Shown here: piece after piece, positions 37,648-49,551 of the stretch
Position numbering within the stretch: position 1 is the first letter of the stretch
Layout: each line of letters starts with the position of its first letter
NCBI GenBank assembly: GCA_028023455.1
Contig: JAQFVV010000022.1
Span: 11,737,100 to 11,801,099, forward strand
Origin: Epiperipatus broadwayi
Lineage: Eukaryota > Onychophora > Udeonychophora > Euonychophora > Peripatidae
Direction: 5' to 3'
Length of the DNA: 64,000 nt
Notes under the pieces: model-generated
The model's input: only the letters and a program-made list of their open reading frames with translations
What the model was told of the DNA's origin: nothing
The model's database searches: none
Made by a program: the position numbers and the translations under genes

Positions 37648-39780
37648 ATGAGTGAACTAAATTATAGTATGGAAGAGGTTATGGAAGAGGAAGGTGCCCC
37701 AATACCAGGAATCAGTGATCGTTTTCATACTGAAGAAGAGGATGGGGAGGTTTTCTTAAAAACACAAGAGGAAAGAGAGGAAGTAGAGGAAGATGCCTTT
37801 AATGTTAGTAGCAATAATACGGCCTCAAGTGTGGAAGTAGATGAGGAGCCGGAAGTTGGCCAGATTCAGATAGAAAATAAAGAACTCTCAGACATGAAAT
37901 TAATGATAATGCAGATGTTCAAAAGTCTAAGAGAAGATAATAAGCAAGGGATGGTAAATCTAGAACAAAAGATGGAGAATCTAGAACAAAAGATAGAGAA
38001 AAATAATAAAAGTATGGTAAATCTAGAACAAAAGATGGAGAAAAATATAGAAAGTCTAAGAGAAGAGAGTAAGAAAAGTATAGAAACTCTAGAACAAAAG
38101 ATAGGTCAATCTGTAGAGAAAACTATAGAAAATTTGAGAGAAGATCTAAAAGCAAAGATAGATCAATCTATTGAAAACAACAGCCAAATGATCGTAGCCT
38201 TGGAAACTAAGATTGAAAAATCCCATATAGAGTACAAGAACAGGTTTACTTCATTAGAGGATAGGATAGAAGGAGTTTGTAGATCTATGGAAGTGGCAAA
38301 ACAGGAGGGCTGTCAGGGACTGCAGTCATTAAAGGCTCAAGTGGAGCAGTCTATTGAAGAAAATAAGAGAGAGATTGACTTAGTTAGGAATGAGGTCCAT
38401 GGTTTGGTCTCCCAATCCATATCAGAATGCATAGAAAAGAATGCCGAAATAACTTCTGCAGGAATTCATATTAGATTAGAGGAGGTGGTAGCCAAAGTGG
38501 ACTCATATAAGGAAGCCACCTTGAGCTGTGTAGATCAAACCCTCACTATGAAAAATAGGTTTAGTGGCTTAGAAAAGGAAATACGAGAAGTCTTGGCCAA
38601 TGAGTGTGTACAGATGGACCAAAATCTTAGGAAAGAATTGGGGAAACAGATGGATAGCTTTAGGGAGGAGATAGTGAAAAGGGACAAATCAAGTTCTTTA
38701 GAAGAGGGACCCAGAATAAATCAACATGAATTGGGTGTTATGTTGGAGAAGGTTGAGGAGAACCAGAAGGCGTATGTTATGGAATACATGAACCCCAAGA
38801 TGGAAGATCTCTATCAGAAAATAGGGGAATTAAGAGATCGAGTTGATATAGGATTGCAGAGTCAGTCAAACCCAAAGTCAAGGAAAAATGATGTTAGCAT
38901 CAGTCCAGATGACTGTAGGGATAGATCAGAACATAGTCAGTCTGAGAAAAGGATGCCTACTTTAGTTAAAAATCCACAAGTTAAAAAATTAGTAGATAGG
39001 GCTGACCATACCAGTAAAGATGAATATAGAGTAGGAGGGTCAATGACCTCAAATTTAATTAAAATTAAGGCCTTTAGTGGGGAAAGCAGGGAAAACCCCT
39101 TAGAGTATCTGTATACGTTGGAAGAACTCTTTTCTGTGTGTAGGTTAAATGAACGGGAAAAGTTGGCCATTGCCTGTAACCATCTTTATGCCTATGCTAA
39201 GGAGTGGTGGCGGTCCCTGTTTGATAAGCCCACTACCTTTGGGGATTTTCGTTGTGTTATCTTAGCCTGTTTTTGGAGTGAAGATAGGCAGGACCAGGTG
39301 CGCTACCAGATCACTCAGGAAAAGTACGGCAGTACCAAGGGTAGCTATACACAATTTTTCAGAGGGCAGGCAGTTAAGTTGAAAAGTCTGACTGCATTTC
39401 CTCTCTCAGAGCACCAGATCCTGAGAATACTCCGACACAATCTTCCCCGAAACATTGAGCAAATGCTTATTGCTGCTGATTGCCGCAGTATAGAGGAAGC
39501 ATCAGAAATCCTGGATGCTCTAGAAATTTCAGAGCTAGATTCAGAGAGTAGGCCCAAGAGCACCAAGGATAGGTATAGTTATAATGTCTCTAGTCTGAAT
39601 CTAGGTGATCAGACACGGGATCAGAATTTTGGTAGTTATAGATATAGGAATAATTATAGGGCTAGGCCTCCTAATCAATCCTGGGGAGATTCTGGGGATA
39701 GTGTTGTGAAGAAAGTAATTCCTAGAGACAAGCAATCCTCTACCAGTGGAATTACCACAGTGCTGAAAAAGCCAAAATGA
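37648..39780 (+). CDS. E2 gag-like protein: long coiled coil plus capsid-like domain, 710 aa
   Basis: Intact frame. Residues about 1-70 are acidic. About 75-440 is a long coiled coil with repeats such as NLEQKMEKN and SLREESKK. About 460-630 is a retrotransposon gag capsid-like segment: IKAFSGESRENPLEYLYTLE, then LYAYAKEWWRSL, FGDFRCVILACF, and YTQFFRGQAVKLKSL, in the order and spacing of the Ty3/gypsy gag family (F-x-G ... W-W ... F ... F). The C-terminus (640-710) is Arg/Tyr/Asn-rich with no CCHC zinc knuckle. A frameshifted tail follows at 39849-39968. Such proteins assemble particles around element RNA; the coil may replace part of the matrix region (inference). Without pol the element must rely on enzymes from elsewhere. 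Start chosen at the first ATG, 27 codons past the upstream leader repeats. Confidence 0.8.
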   Translation: MSELNYSMEEVMEEEGAPIPGISDRFHTEEEDGEVFLKTQEEREEVEEDAFNVSSNNTASSVEVDEEPEVGQIQIENKELSDMKLMIMQMFKSLREDNKQGMVNLEQKMENLEQKIEKNNKSMVNLEQKMEKNIESLREESKKSIETLEQKIGQSVEKTIENLREDLKAKIDQSIENNSQMIVALETKIEKSHIEYKNRFTSLEDRIEGVCRSMEVAKQEGCQGLQSLKAQVEQSIEENKREIDLVRNEVHGLVSQSISECIEKNAEITSAGIHIRLEEVVAKVDSYKEATLSCVDQTLTMKNRFSGLEKEIREVLANECVQMDQNLRKELGKQMDSFREEIVKRDKSSSLEEGPRINQHELGVMLEKVEENQKAYVMEYMNPKMEDLYQKIGELRDRVDIGLQSQSNPKSRKNDVSISPDDCRDRSEHSQSEKRMPTLVKNPQVKKLVDRADHTSKDEYRVGGSMTSNLIKIKAFSGESRENPLEYLYTLEELFSVCRLNEREKLAIACNHLYAYAKEWWRSLFDKPTTFGDFRCVILACFWSEDRQDQVRYQITQEKYGSTKGSYTQFFRGQAVKLKSLTAFPLSEHQILRILRHNLPRNIEQMLIAADCRSIEEASEILDALEISELDSESRPKSTKDRYSYNVSSLNLGDQTRDQNFGSYRYRNNYRARPPNQSWGDSGDSVVKKVIPRDKQSSTSGITTVLKKPK

Positions 39781-39848
39781 AAAAAATAAAGATCTCAAAA
39801 GGGACTGAATGTATGTTTGCAATTTTATGCAGACCATGATATTATTTG

Positions 39849-39968
39849 AAAAAAAAAAAAAAGCCATTCCAAATTAAAAAAAAAATAGGAGAGAATGCCT
39901 TTATGCTTGCTGCTCTTGATGGGAATAAGGGGACCTATAATGCTAGGAGTTTGATCCCTTATACTTCA
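39849..39968 (+). pseudogene. Frameshifted C-terminal tail of the E2 protein
   Basis: In a frame different from the main gag frame, and ending in TAG at 39966-39968, it reads NAFMLAALDGNKG then TYNARSLIPYTSAE. The E1 frame ends TYNACSLIPYPARDD, so this is very likely the ancestral C-terminus, separated by shifts in the poly-A runs at about 39780-39880. Confidence 0.6.
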
Positions 39969-40154
39969 GCAGAATAGCCTGGCAAAGATCTCCAAATAAA
40001 TTATTTTTAGGTTTTTTTTTAATGAAAAATATATTTACCAGTAGTTAATTTTTTTTTTTATATATATTATAAGTGTTTATTATTATTAGTGTATTTATTA
40101 GTTAGGATTTTTTTTTTAAATATAGTTAAAACAAAAGTGCTGATGATTTTATCC

Positions 40155-40169
40155 GAAGGGGGAGAAAGT
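40155..40169 (+). promoter_or_regulatory. Polypurine tract of E2
   Basis: GAAGGGGGAGAAAGT directly before the 3' LTR start TGTGCC. Confidence 0.88.
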
Positions 40170-43100
40170 TGTGCCATTACAATTTGGTCACTAGCCAAAT
40201 TTATAGTAATGTGCATGTAGAAAAGGTAAAACAAAATCATCATCACAATTTTATATAACCATAAAGGAAGCTGTAGGGCATCCAAGTTTAAACCCTACAA
40301 GGTCCAGTTCTAAAAGCTTTAAACAGAGAAAGAATGGGTCAACAATTATATGCTTTATTTGTTTGTGTGTTGATAGAAAGGTAATACACACATTTAAACT
40401 ATTTAATATTTAATTTTTCTGTTAAAAAGCAAAGTTATAATGCATACATATAGGCAATGTATGTGTAAATTATTTATTTGTTTTATATTTCAAATATTCA
40501 ACATTTTAACTTTCTTTAAAACTAACCTATGCTTGATCAATTCTAATATTTTATTCTATACTTTTATTTTGCTTTTCTTTAATTATAAGTGGGATTTAAA
40601 AGTTACAGATTTAATTAAATAATTGGGTTATAATTACTAAGCTAGCAATTATAGTATTTAAGGTTAGTTTATGAATGATTTGAAAGAATGCAGGATGTGT
40701 GTACATTACATACAAAATTTTACATTTCCTAAATATTGAAAGAAAAGGAAGTATTAAATCTGTTAAATTATTTTTTTTTGTACAATTTTTTTTGTTAAAA
40801 GAGGAAATCTGTTTAATCAGATATCGATCTTTGTAGTAAATTTTTTTGTAAATGATTGTTTCACTTTGGAAGCTATAATGTTTTGAAATTGTCTTATCAA
40901 GATCTAAAGAAGGAAGCTCAAAGATTTGAAGTGTTACCTGGATGTTAAAAAGAAAGAAAAAACAAAAGAAAGGAAATAAGAATTGAGTCTATTTTTTTTT
41001 TTAAAACAAAAGTGTCTGGAAAAAGGATTAAACTTTTCAGTTGAAAAATACTTTGGTTGAAAATAAATTAGAGATCTAATTAAAACAAATTTGTCCAAAA
41101 ATAGCAAGTGATGCTATCTCTGATTGGTTAAGGTAGCTAAAAATTGGATATAAAAAGCTGTCTTGAATTATTATTAAGATTATTATTGTGATTGATTCAG
41201 ATTATTAAACTATAATATTGAATGTTGAAAATATAAGAAATGGCGGGCTAGAAAAATTATATGTATATTCCATTTGCCGGACCATCTGGGGAAGCTGCAC
41301 ATCACATAGGAAAGAAAAGATGTGTCTAAAATAATATTCTACACCTTTCAACTGACCAGATAAATAAGATGTTTTTAATAGAAGGAAGAAAGCATTCACC
41401 TGCATTCAAAGAAGATGAATTAATCTACTGATAAATATTAATCATCAAGTCCAATTAATTGTTACAACAACTGATTTTAAACTCAAGAAAATTTACAAAT
41501 GGGAAAACAACTGCTGTATTTCATCCACATGCTTGACAGGAAGAGAAGAAAAATTAATATAATGATTTCCAAATTGTCCACTAAAGCAAATAACCTCAAT
41601 AGAGTCATCATCATCAAATAGTTATCCACCTCAAGAAAGAGATTGTTCCCAGTAAAACGGAAAATGGTAGCTGCAGAAATATAAACATTATACAAGACAA
41701 GTTTGAACCCTTGGAAATTCGCCACAAACAAAAGATCGGTAATATGACTTTTTATATCTATTTTCTTTATGATATCAGTCTTAATAAACATTTTAGCAAT
41801 AAAGTGGTATATTTTTATTTAAAGAACTTTTAAAGACTATTCAGATCGATTAAAACAAGAATGTCTTACTAATAATAACTTTGAGCTTCATAAATGATCT
41901 TGAATGTATGAAAATGATTTGTTTATTAATTTTACAATATTAATGTGTAAAACAATTTTTTTTTTATGGTATTATGATTTTAGTTTTAACTAATATATTA
42001 TTATTTTGGTTTTAAATAATATTTTGTTATCATGGGATAAAACACGCACATACATAATGATATTTTATATGTGTATAATTGGGAGTGAATGTGAAATAAT
42101 GAGTAGTATTAGAATATTGGATTATTTTGTTTCAAGTTAAGTATAGATTTCAGCGCTTGGAAGGGAGGGGGAGAAAATAATTTAAAACTCTTTTCTAAAA
42201 CTTGCTCTTTCAATTTTACTAACATTTTTTTTTTACATTCTATTTACATGTTGGATTTTTAAAGTATGTGTGCCAATGAGCAGATAATATTTTTTTTTAA
42301 ATACTTTTCTCATGGAGTGAAAATCATGGTCAATGTGACGTCCAACTTAATACAAAATACATTTGAAGGGAAAGGGGGAAGAACTTAAAATTAATCTGAG
42401 GATTGTTATATAATCAATTATTATTATTATTCATGTCAATTTTCATATTTATCTAGAAATTTTTATGTATATGTTAGAAATGTAGTAATAAATATTAGTT
42501 TGTTTTATTAAACGAGGCGTATATATTTCATTAAGTGTAGTCTTGGTTAAGTGTGATTATTCATCATCATCAATGGTTGAATATTAGTTATTTAAGATAT
42601 AAGTAAGTATGCTAAAATTAAGCAATAATTATGAATTTCTTTATAAAATTTAGTTTTATGTTTAGGCTTAGTCCTAGAGCTGTAGTTGAAACCCTTGTCA
42701 TTATTGTTATTATTATCATCATCATCATCGTCATCAACGTTTTAATTAATGAGCTGTTTAACTGTTTAAAGGCCATAAATAAATATTGATTTTATAATAT
42801 TTAGTGATCTCTTAGTATTATTATAACCACATCCCATCATCTATTTCATGCAAGGATGAGTGAATTGCCATCCTAAATTAGTTATATATAATCTGAGCTA
42901 GTGAACTTATAAAAATATTGAAACACATTTGTTATGTTAAGATCTGAGAAATGATTTATGTCTAATATACTCCACTTTGGTTTAAAGATGTTTTACTTTT
43001 ACCTAAATATTAGTGCTTATAGTGATATGGCTCAAAAAGCAAAATCTTCCATTTTTATTAGAAATAAAGTACCAAAAAGGGATTCAAACCCGGTACATGT

Positions 43101-43459
43101 GAAAGGTTATTAGATATAACCGTGTCTAGATTCAGATAATCTAGTGGCGCCCTGCTAGACCATATTCACTTAGTATTTGTTTAAACATGCACTTAACATC
43201 AAACCAAGAAATGAAAGTGGATAAAACCTACTGCCTGTATACCTGAGTTATATTTTATTGAATTACTAGTGTACTCACTTCACGTGATTTCCATATACGA
43301 TTTCATATAATACACTGGTTATTAATACATTGCTCATAATTTGCTTATAATTCTTGATAGTGTTATATATTTTGAGCGACCTTTACTTATGATCATTCTA
43401 TGATGGACTACTCAGGTATGGTAATATCTTTTTTATTTGAACTCATAGAATTGGTTACA
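40170..43459 (+). repeat. 3' LTR of E2 (3290 bp)
   Basis: Near-identical to the 5' LTR. Retains about 45 bp near its end (GATCATTCTATGATGGACTA region) missing from the 5' LTR. The SINE-like segment is present at about 43073-43160. Ends TTGGTTACA. Confidence 0.92.
43073..43160 (-). repeat. tRNA-related SINE segment inside the E2 3' LTR
   Basis: Same A-box-like, anticodon-stem, variable-arm and B-box order as at 35987-36075, with one base fewer in the G run (AAAGGGATTC versus AAGGGGATTC). Confidence 0.55.
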
Positions 43460-43463
43460 ATAT

Positions 43464-45796
43464 ATATATATAAAACGCCACTGTCTGCTTATATGAGAAA
43501 GGAACGCATATTAAATACATGTTGGCATTTATATTTCAGTAATGACAAAAAGGTTTTAAAACAGAGTGATATATTCTATTCCTCGAGCTAATAGCGTTAC
43601 GATAATCTGTTTGACAAGATAGGAACATGTGCGAGGTGCTTTGAGTAAATAGACAAGTTTAAGACAATATTTGAAATTAAATGTTCTAAAATATTTATTG
43701 ATTTCGAGAATAGTAATGGACTAAAGCTTACTAAGCAAACGTGGAAATGGGATCAAAGCATTTATTTGAGAATAATAATAGATTTGTATTGGGAGGTCAG
43801 TATTGCTGATAGTGAATTTATAAAGTTGGAGGGTGTGACTCGTTTAAGTCACGGATGCTTTGCAAAATAAATATAAAATGAAACAATATTGAAGATCCGG
43901 AATAATTACGGAGGGCATCTCGCCGCTAACCTGTAGGAAAGTATTTTGACGAACAGCCGAAACTTAGCGACTGTGTGACGATTGCGTTTAATTCCCAGGG
44001 GTGTCATTTGTGAACACCCTCTGCCTGGAAACTTGCAATAAGCTAAAAGAACAAACTTTGCCGTGTAAAGAATCCTTGGAAAAATAAAACAAAGCGGTCT
44101 CAACAACCAATTCATGTACCAGCAATACGAGACTAGTGTATATAAAAACATACTAAATGGGTTTTACTTGGATTAAGAGAAATGCCGAATCAAATTCCCT
44201 GAAATTCATTTAAAAAAGTCCACACATTCTCGACATCAATGATGAACTTTATAATTAAAGTAGAACATGGTAATTAAAATAAGAAAATGCATGCTTGCGG
44301 GTTTGAAAAGTAAGTATAGATTTATATACGCAATCATGCATTTGGGGACACATTAGATTAAAATCAATAACATGTAGATTTTAAACTATGTGATTATGTT
44401 ACATTAAAGAAAAGAATCGCCCTCGAATGAGTGATTTGCAAGACAATAAAATTGCAAAATTATAAATTTAAAATATGCCTTAATAGCGGCGTCTTATTTT
44501 CAATAGAGGGAATAATTCACTCGGTCAAAGACGATTCTGACACATTATCATAATAAAATAAAAGAAAGCTTTATAAATAGAAAATATTAACCCAAGGATA
44601 GAGCAAAATGTTGAGTATATTTAAATACATAATGAAGTTGTGAAATATAAGAAAACAATGTTAAATAGCTATAGCATGTTAGTTAGTGATTACAAGAGCT
44701 CTTGGGTTAATTTAGGTTACCTCTGGAGAAGCATTTGCAGGTAGATGTTCAGCAGGTTTTATAATTCAGCAGCAAAATCTGGAATGTTCATATTTTGGCA
44801 GCAGCAGCAGCAGTTCCGAGATCCGTGTGATAATTTTTTGATGGTATGGAGCAGCGGCTGGCTATTCCGAGGGGACATAGCCATCTTATACGCCTCTACT
44901 CGGACATGTCAAGGTTAGCAAATTATTAGAATTTTAGAACAACTCAGAAACCTTTAGACAACTCAGAATTCTTTAAAAGCTTAGAATAACTCAGAAACCT
45001 TCTTACAACTCAGAATTCTTTAGAAGCTTAGAATCCAGAACAAAAGAAAAAACATCCTTTTTATAGTAAAATTTAACAATAGATTTGTCCTGGAGCATAC
45101 AAAATTATTGGACTTATCTGCTGTAATTAAATCTATCCGAATGTCTAAAGGAATTCAACATTAATTAATTTCTTTTGTTAACTTCCCCATCGACATTCAA
45201 ATTACAAACTAGATTTAATTAAAATTACTGCTACTAATTAAAGAAAACTTAAGTGGACAGCTGCTGTTTTTAGATAAACTTATATAATTAAACTATTGTC
45301 CCTCATTTATTTTAACAGAAATATTTGGGATGATTTTTATTAAATAAAACGAAAATTATTTTATTTTAAATTGTAATATTTGAATCTATCTACTAAACGA
45401 ATATTTACTAAATGAATTTTATTTTAAATCAAAATATATTACGATGGTAATATATTTGTAAATAGATCCAAACAAAATAACTAACAATTTATAATTTTGA
45501 TATGTTTTAAAATGGATATCATAGTGTGTGCGCAATTATGACTTATATAACTTACTTTTTAATAAATGTAAATTATGTGAACAAATACATAATTCATAAT
45601 ATTTTATTTTATTTGGGAATAAGTTATATATATAATACGAGCATTGTGCTCATGGTTTAAAATTAGGCGGGATTTTCGGTATATAAGTGTATTGCAGACA
45701 CACTACGATAGATTGGGGTTCAAACTAAGGTATGAGGGTAGGAAGTAGGTGAGAAAAGATGAAACGAAGATCTGCAAAGCAGACCTTACTGTTTCA
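43464..45796 (-). repeat. 5' LTR of E3, outer part
   Basis: Continues 32705-33071 after removal of E2; together about 2.7 kb, as in the 3' LTR. Starts (minus strand) TGAAACAGTAAGGTCTGC at 45796, next to the GTAC duplication. Confidence 0.88.
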
Positions 45797-48440
45797 GTAC
45801 ATTGATATGTAATTAATTTATTATGAGTTTCATGTTTAAAAATATAAAAGTTTAATATTAAAAGAATAAAATGTAAAAACTAAAGAGTAGAGGGAGGAGG
45901 ATTTTGTATTTAATAAAATAAACTGTAAACACTGTTTAAAATAATAAGTTGTTTAACCTTTTAACTGCTAATTATATTATTGGTTGTATGAGGTAAAAAT
46001 CAAATCTTTTAATTGGCCAACTCACAAACTGAAGACAAAGCCTATTGTTAAAACATATTCACCTATAATATTAAATTCAACTCAGATACGTTTATAAAAA
46101 TTATATTACTAATTTTTCAGGTTATAAAGAGAACGAAAGTTCTTTAAAAAATAAATTGCTATTTATTTATTCTAAAATATTCAATTTCGGCAACATAAAA
46201 ACTATAATATAAACAAAAAGGTCGACTTTTACGTTATAGAAAAGTAAATATTTCTTTTAAATATTTCTTTAATATTTTTACTAAAATCTTCAATATTTTT
46301 CGAAAATAATTTTGTTTTTTTAGTTTTTTTTTTAAAAACTAGTTTAATTTCTGAAATTATATTTTTTTAATACTTAAAATTGCATTCGAAATAAAAATCT
46401 CAGCGTTTTTCTTTATTTCTTTGATCAGGCGGTTTCTTTGTTTTTTCCAGCCAATCAGAATGTCTTTTTCAGCTGAGAGCATGCTAAGAACCAATCACAA
46501 GTAATGTTCTTTCTTTGTTTAGGTTTAAATGCATTTTTTTTTATTTTTTACTTGTAAAATAAATTGGAAGAGGGCACCATCTTACAGAACTTTTAAAAAC
46601 CTATTCAAAACCTATCAAATGAATTTTTTAGCATAAGAACTGGCAGAGTTAGAGTGACGTCAGATGTCTACAAGGAGCCTCGTAGGAGGCAGGAAAAGGG
46701 TTAAAGTAATAAGTTGTTTAAAATAATAAACTGTTTAAAATAAAAGATTTTATTTGTTTAAAAGAAGGTAAAAAATCTTGTAATAAATAAATGATTTATA
46801 TTTTTTAAATGAATTTTTAATAAAATAATAGAGATTTTGTTTTATTTTATAATAAATGAATAAATATATGTGTATGTGTATGCAATTTTTAACAAAAAGT
46901 AGATGCTAGAAGCTGATTGTTATTTTCACAAGACGAACGCTGCTGCTAAAAATAAAGTTTTCCATTGTTTAAAAAAGTATAAATAACTCAAATTTTGTCA
47001 TTCTGGGTTCATACATTCTCATTTTTAATAAAATATTTTGAAGTAATATTTCCAAAAATGTTGCACTGTTAAAAATCCAACGTATTTGCAGTTGACTGAA
47101 AAGCCACTCTCTATGCATTTAAGATCTGCGATTAGTTCGGAAGGTAATCATGTTAAAATAGAATAAACAGACAGCAGAGTGCGGGGAATGCCAAACCAGC
47201 CACGGAAATCATAACATGTCACAGGATCCACGAAGAAATCATTTACCGGTCGTCAATGAATTTAGAAATAATTCCATTATACTGTTTCTGTCATATAGAA
47301 AAACCTAGGTAATTATTTGACTTTGATATTTAAATATTCCGATTTTCTTTTAAAATAAAGATAGACTTTATTGAAAGAACTTTTGAACTTTTTGAATTAA
47401 CTTAAGAAAAAAGAATAACCATTAAACTTCAAAAAAAAATTATTATTTGCAATAATAAAATAAGTAAAAGCAGCTTCTATTAAATAATATTATTGGCATG
47501 CACGTATGTGTGATTTGATTTTAAATTTAAACTTAAGAAAAATAATATTAATAAAATTTGATGTAACGGGTATAATTTATTTGCTCAAGTAATATATTAA
47601 AATGCTTATTTTAATCTTTCAAGAAAAAAGTGTATGTGTGTTTCATTGTAAGACAAAATGATGCATTTATATTAAAATAAAGTAAAACATTTAAATTATT
47701 TTTCTTAAAATATTTATGTTTATTTCTGATACATGCGGGTAAGTATCAATATTTATTTTCTTAATAAGAGTAGGAGGGAAAAAATCCAACTATTAATAAT
47801 AGTATTTAGAAAAGATTCGCCAAGTTAAATCTATAAATGTTTAGCATTCAGTATAATGTTGTTATTATTAGTTTTAAAGGAGCGAAGTATTATTTTGAAT
47901 GGTTCGGGGGAAAATTATTTTAGTTTAGAAAATAGCAGTTTAGAGCAGGTGAGCGTTTAAGATACCTTTTCTTTGTTTATTAGTGGGTGTTTGGAACTGA
48001 CTGAGCTAGCAGCATTTCAGGCACCGGATTATGCTGATCAGATGGACATGCTAATTGTAATGTAATTAGCTGGTGCCTAAGGGATTTTCTTTCTTCTTTA
48101 AAAAATAATAATATAGTGTTTATATGATCGGTATATATTTGGTAGTCAAGTATTGAATGTTATTGATAGTTCGCTATTAATAATAGTTGACACTTTTCCT
48201 GAAAAGCAATCATTGTCTGAAAAAGAAATTTAGGAGCACAAAAATATAGAAAAATATTAGTTAATATTTTATTTGTCGATGCTTAGTGTTTGTTGTTTCC
48301 CGTGTCATTTTAAGTAGTAAATTCCAAGTAAAAGAAGTAGTATAGTTTATGGGATCATTAAGTAGTTTTATTTAGTTGTTGTTTCGAAGTAAATTGTTGT
48401 TGCAAAATTAGCAGGTGGGATTATTCGTTGGGTTGGTTTA
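45797..48440 (+). repeat. 5' LTR of E4 (remaining part)
   Basis: Begins within the LTR at GTACATTGATATG. Matches 49552-51396 once the MITE is removed. Ends GGGTTGGTTTA, next to TTTGGCGCG. Confidence 0.82.
45957..46700. mobile_element. piggyBac-like MITE (744 bp)
   Basis: Flanked by TTAA at 45953-45956 and 46701-46704. Ends are CCTTTTAACTGC and, inverted, CCCTTTTCCTGCC, similar to the CCC-T-rich ends and TTAA target of piggyBac elements. The other copies of this LTR lack it, giving an empty site (AATAAGTTGTTTAA). No transposase frame. Confidence 0.75.
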
Positions 48441-49100
48441 TTTGGCGCGAAACTGTTTTTGGTGCATTTGACATAGCGTAAAACTGTTTTATGTAGCGTG
48501 TCAATGTGGCCTGAGAATTAGACGTTTTGAGTGGAAGAACTGACTGAAATTGTAGTTTGGAGGGGCACATGGCATTATAACGTAGTTAGTTGGACATTTA
48601 TTAGGCGCAGAACGTGGCCCAGAAGTGGTCATGTTAAGTGGAGAAACTGATAGTTGTAGTTTAGGAGGGGCATACAGCATATAAACGTAGTTAGTTGGAC
48701 ATTTATTAGGTGCAGAACATGGCCTGAAAGTTATTGTTTTAAGTGGAGAAACTAATAGTTGTAGTTTAGGAGGGGCACGGTGTATTAACATAGTTAGTTG
48801 GACGTTTATTAGGCACAGTAATGTGGCCTGAAAATATCATTTTAAGTGGAGAAATAGAAGTTGTAGTTTGGAGGGGCATTCGGCGCATTAACATAGATAG
48901 TTGGACGTTCAATAGGCGCAGTAATATGGCCTGAAATTTAGTTGTTTAAGTGATAGGACCATAGTTGAATGGTCATTTGCACATTAACATAGGACCAATG
49001 TAGAGGATAATTGGATGTTGATGGAGAGATTTAAAGGAGCCTGAAAATAGTCATAGCAAATGATAAGATTACTATAAGACATAGTTGGGAATTCATTTGG
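48441..49100 (+). repeat. Tandem leader array of E4 with primer-site-like motifs
   Basis: Five to six degenerate units of about 105 bp, starting at about 48503, 48610, 48718, 48820, 48924 and 49030. Each has TGGCCTGAAA, AGTGGAGAAAC, TTGTAGTTTGGAGGGGC and, at its end, TTAGTTGGACATTTATTAGG then CGCAGAACGTGG. The last motif resembles the tRNA-Lys primer site; TTTGGCGCGAAACTG next to the LTR end is the first. Confidence 0.75.
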
Positions 49101-49532
49101 CGAATCGACGTGGCTTTACTGTAGAAAAGTGTTATAAAGATATTGGTAGTACTTATATTTTTTTTTCCCAAACAGGTTAGCTTTGGTGTATGATAAAATT
49201 TGATTTTGGTGGACGTTAGAAAATAGAAATGTGTTTTTTAAAGATAAAAAAAAATAACATGCACTCCACATAAAATTAGAACTAAGAGCGTAGACATTGA
49301 AAAATGTTTTTTTTTTTTTGTGTATGTGTTTGGTTAAAATAATGCTAAATATATTGGATAGAAGGAAAGAGCCACATGATTGGTTATAGGTTGGAATTAT
49401 ACTGGGATGAATTATAGTGGATAAATAAGAATACACGTATATAGTTAAAAAAAATGTTAAGTAAATAAAATTAGATTGTTATAAGTTTAAATTTTGAGAA
49501 AACTAAAATGCTCAGAATGATATTTTAGTTTA
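49101..49532 (+). pseudogene. E4 internal remainder with the last codons of gag
   Basis: Non-coding except TTGGATAGAAGGAAAGAGCC to TAG near 49353-49388, which reads LDRRKEPHDWL and equals the LMDRIKEPPDQL end of the E5 gag. The body of gag has been deleted. The rest parallels the E5 3' region up to the polypurine tract. Confidence 0.6.
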
Positions 49533-49551
49533 GAGGAGGGATGGAGATAAT
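49533..49551 (+). promoter_or_regulatory. Polypurine tract of E4
   Basis: AGAGGAGGGATGGAGATAA directly before TGTACCAA. The same tract is found at E5. Confidence 0.82.

Larger units (their letters stand above)
33072..43459 (+). mobile_element. LTR retrotransposon E2 (youngest; gag only)
   Basis: A 10.4 kb element with LTRs starting TGTGCC and ending TTACA, a primer-binding site 1 bp after the 5' LTR, a 710-codon gag-like frame, and a polypurine tract (GAAGGGGGAGAAAGT) before the 3' LTR. Only about 390 bp separate the frame from the 3' LTR, so there is no room for pol. It sits in E3's 5' LTR, and E3's 3' LTR shows the empty site. LTRs differ by few substitutions plus a deletion near the 5' LTR end, consistent with recent insertion. 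Shares leader and C-terminal motif with E1. Confidence 0.92.
27466..45796 (-). mobile_element. LTR retrotransposon E3, inserted in E4 and interrupted by E2
   Basis: Minus-strand element flanked by the direct repeat GTAC (27462-27465 and 45797-45800). LTRs read TGAAACAG to TTACA. 3' LTR 27466-30192; internal 30193-32704; 5' LTR 32705-33071 plus 43464-45796, split by E2. A primer-site-like sequence follows the 5' LTR and a short purine run precedes the 3' LTR. The internal region encodes one 277-residue protein and no pol. Confidence 0.87.

Noticed and set aside
37648-40169. Search for protease, reverse transcriptase, RNase H or integrase in E2
   Set aside because: No DTG/DSG, YxDD, or HHCC/DDE-type motif in any frame, and only about 390 bp remain between gag and the 3' LTR.
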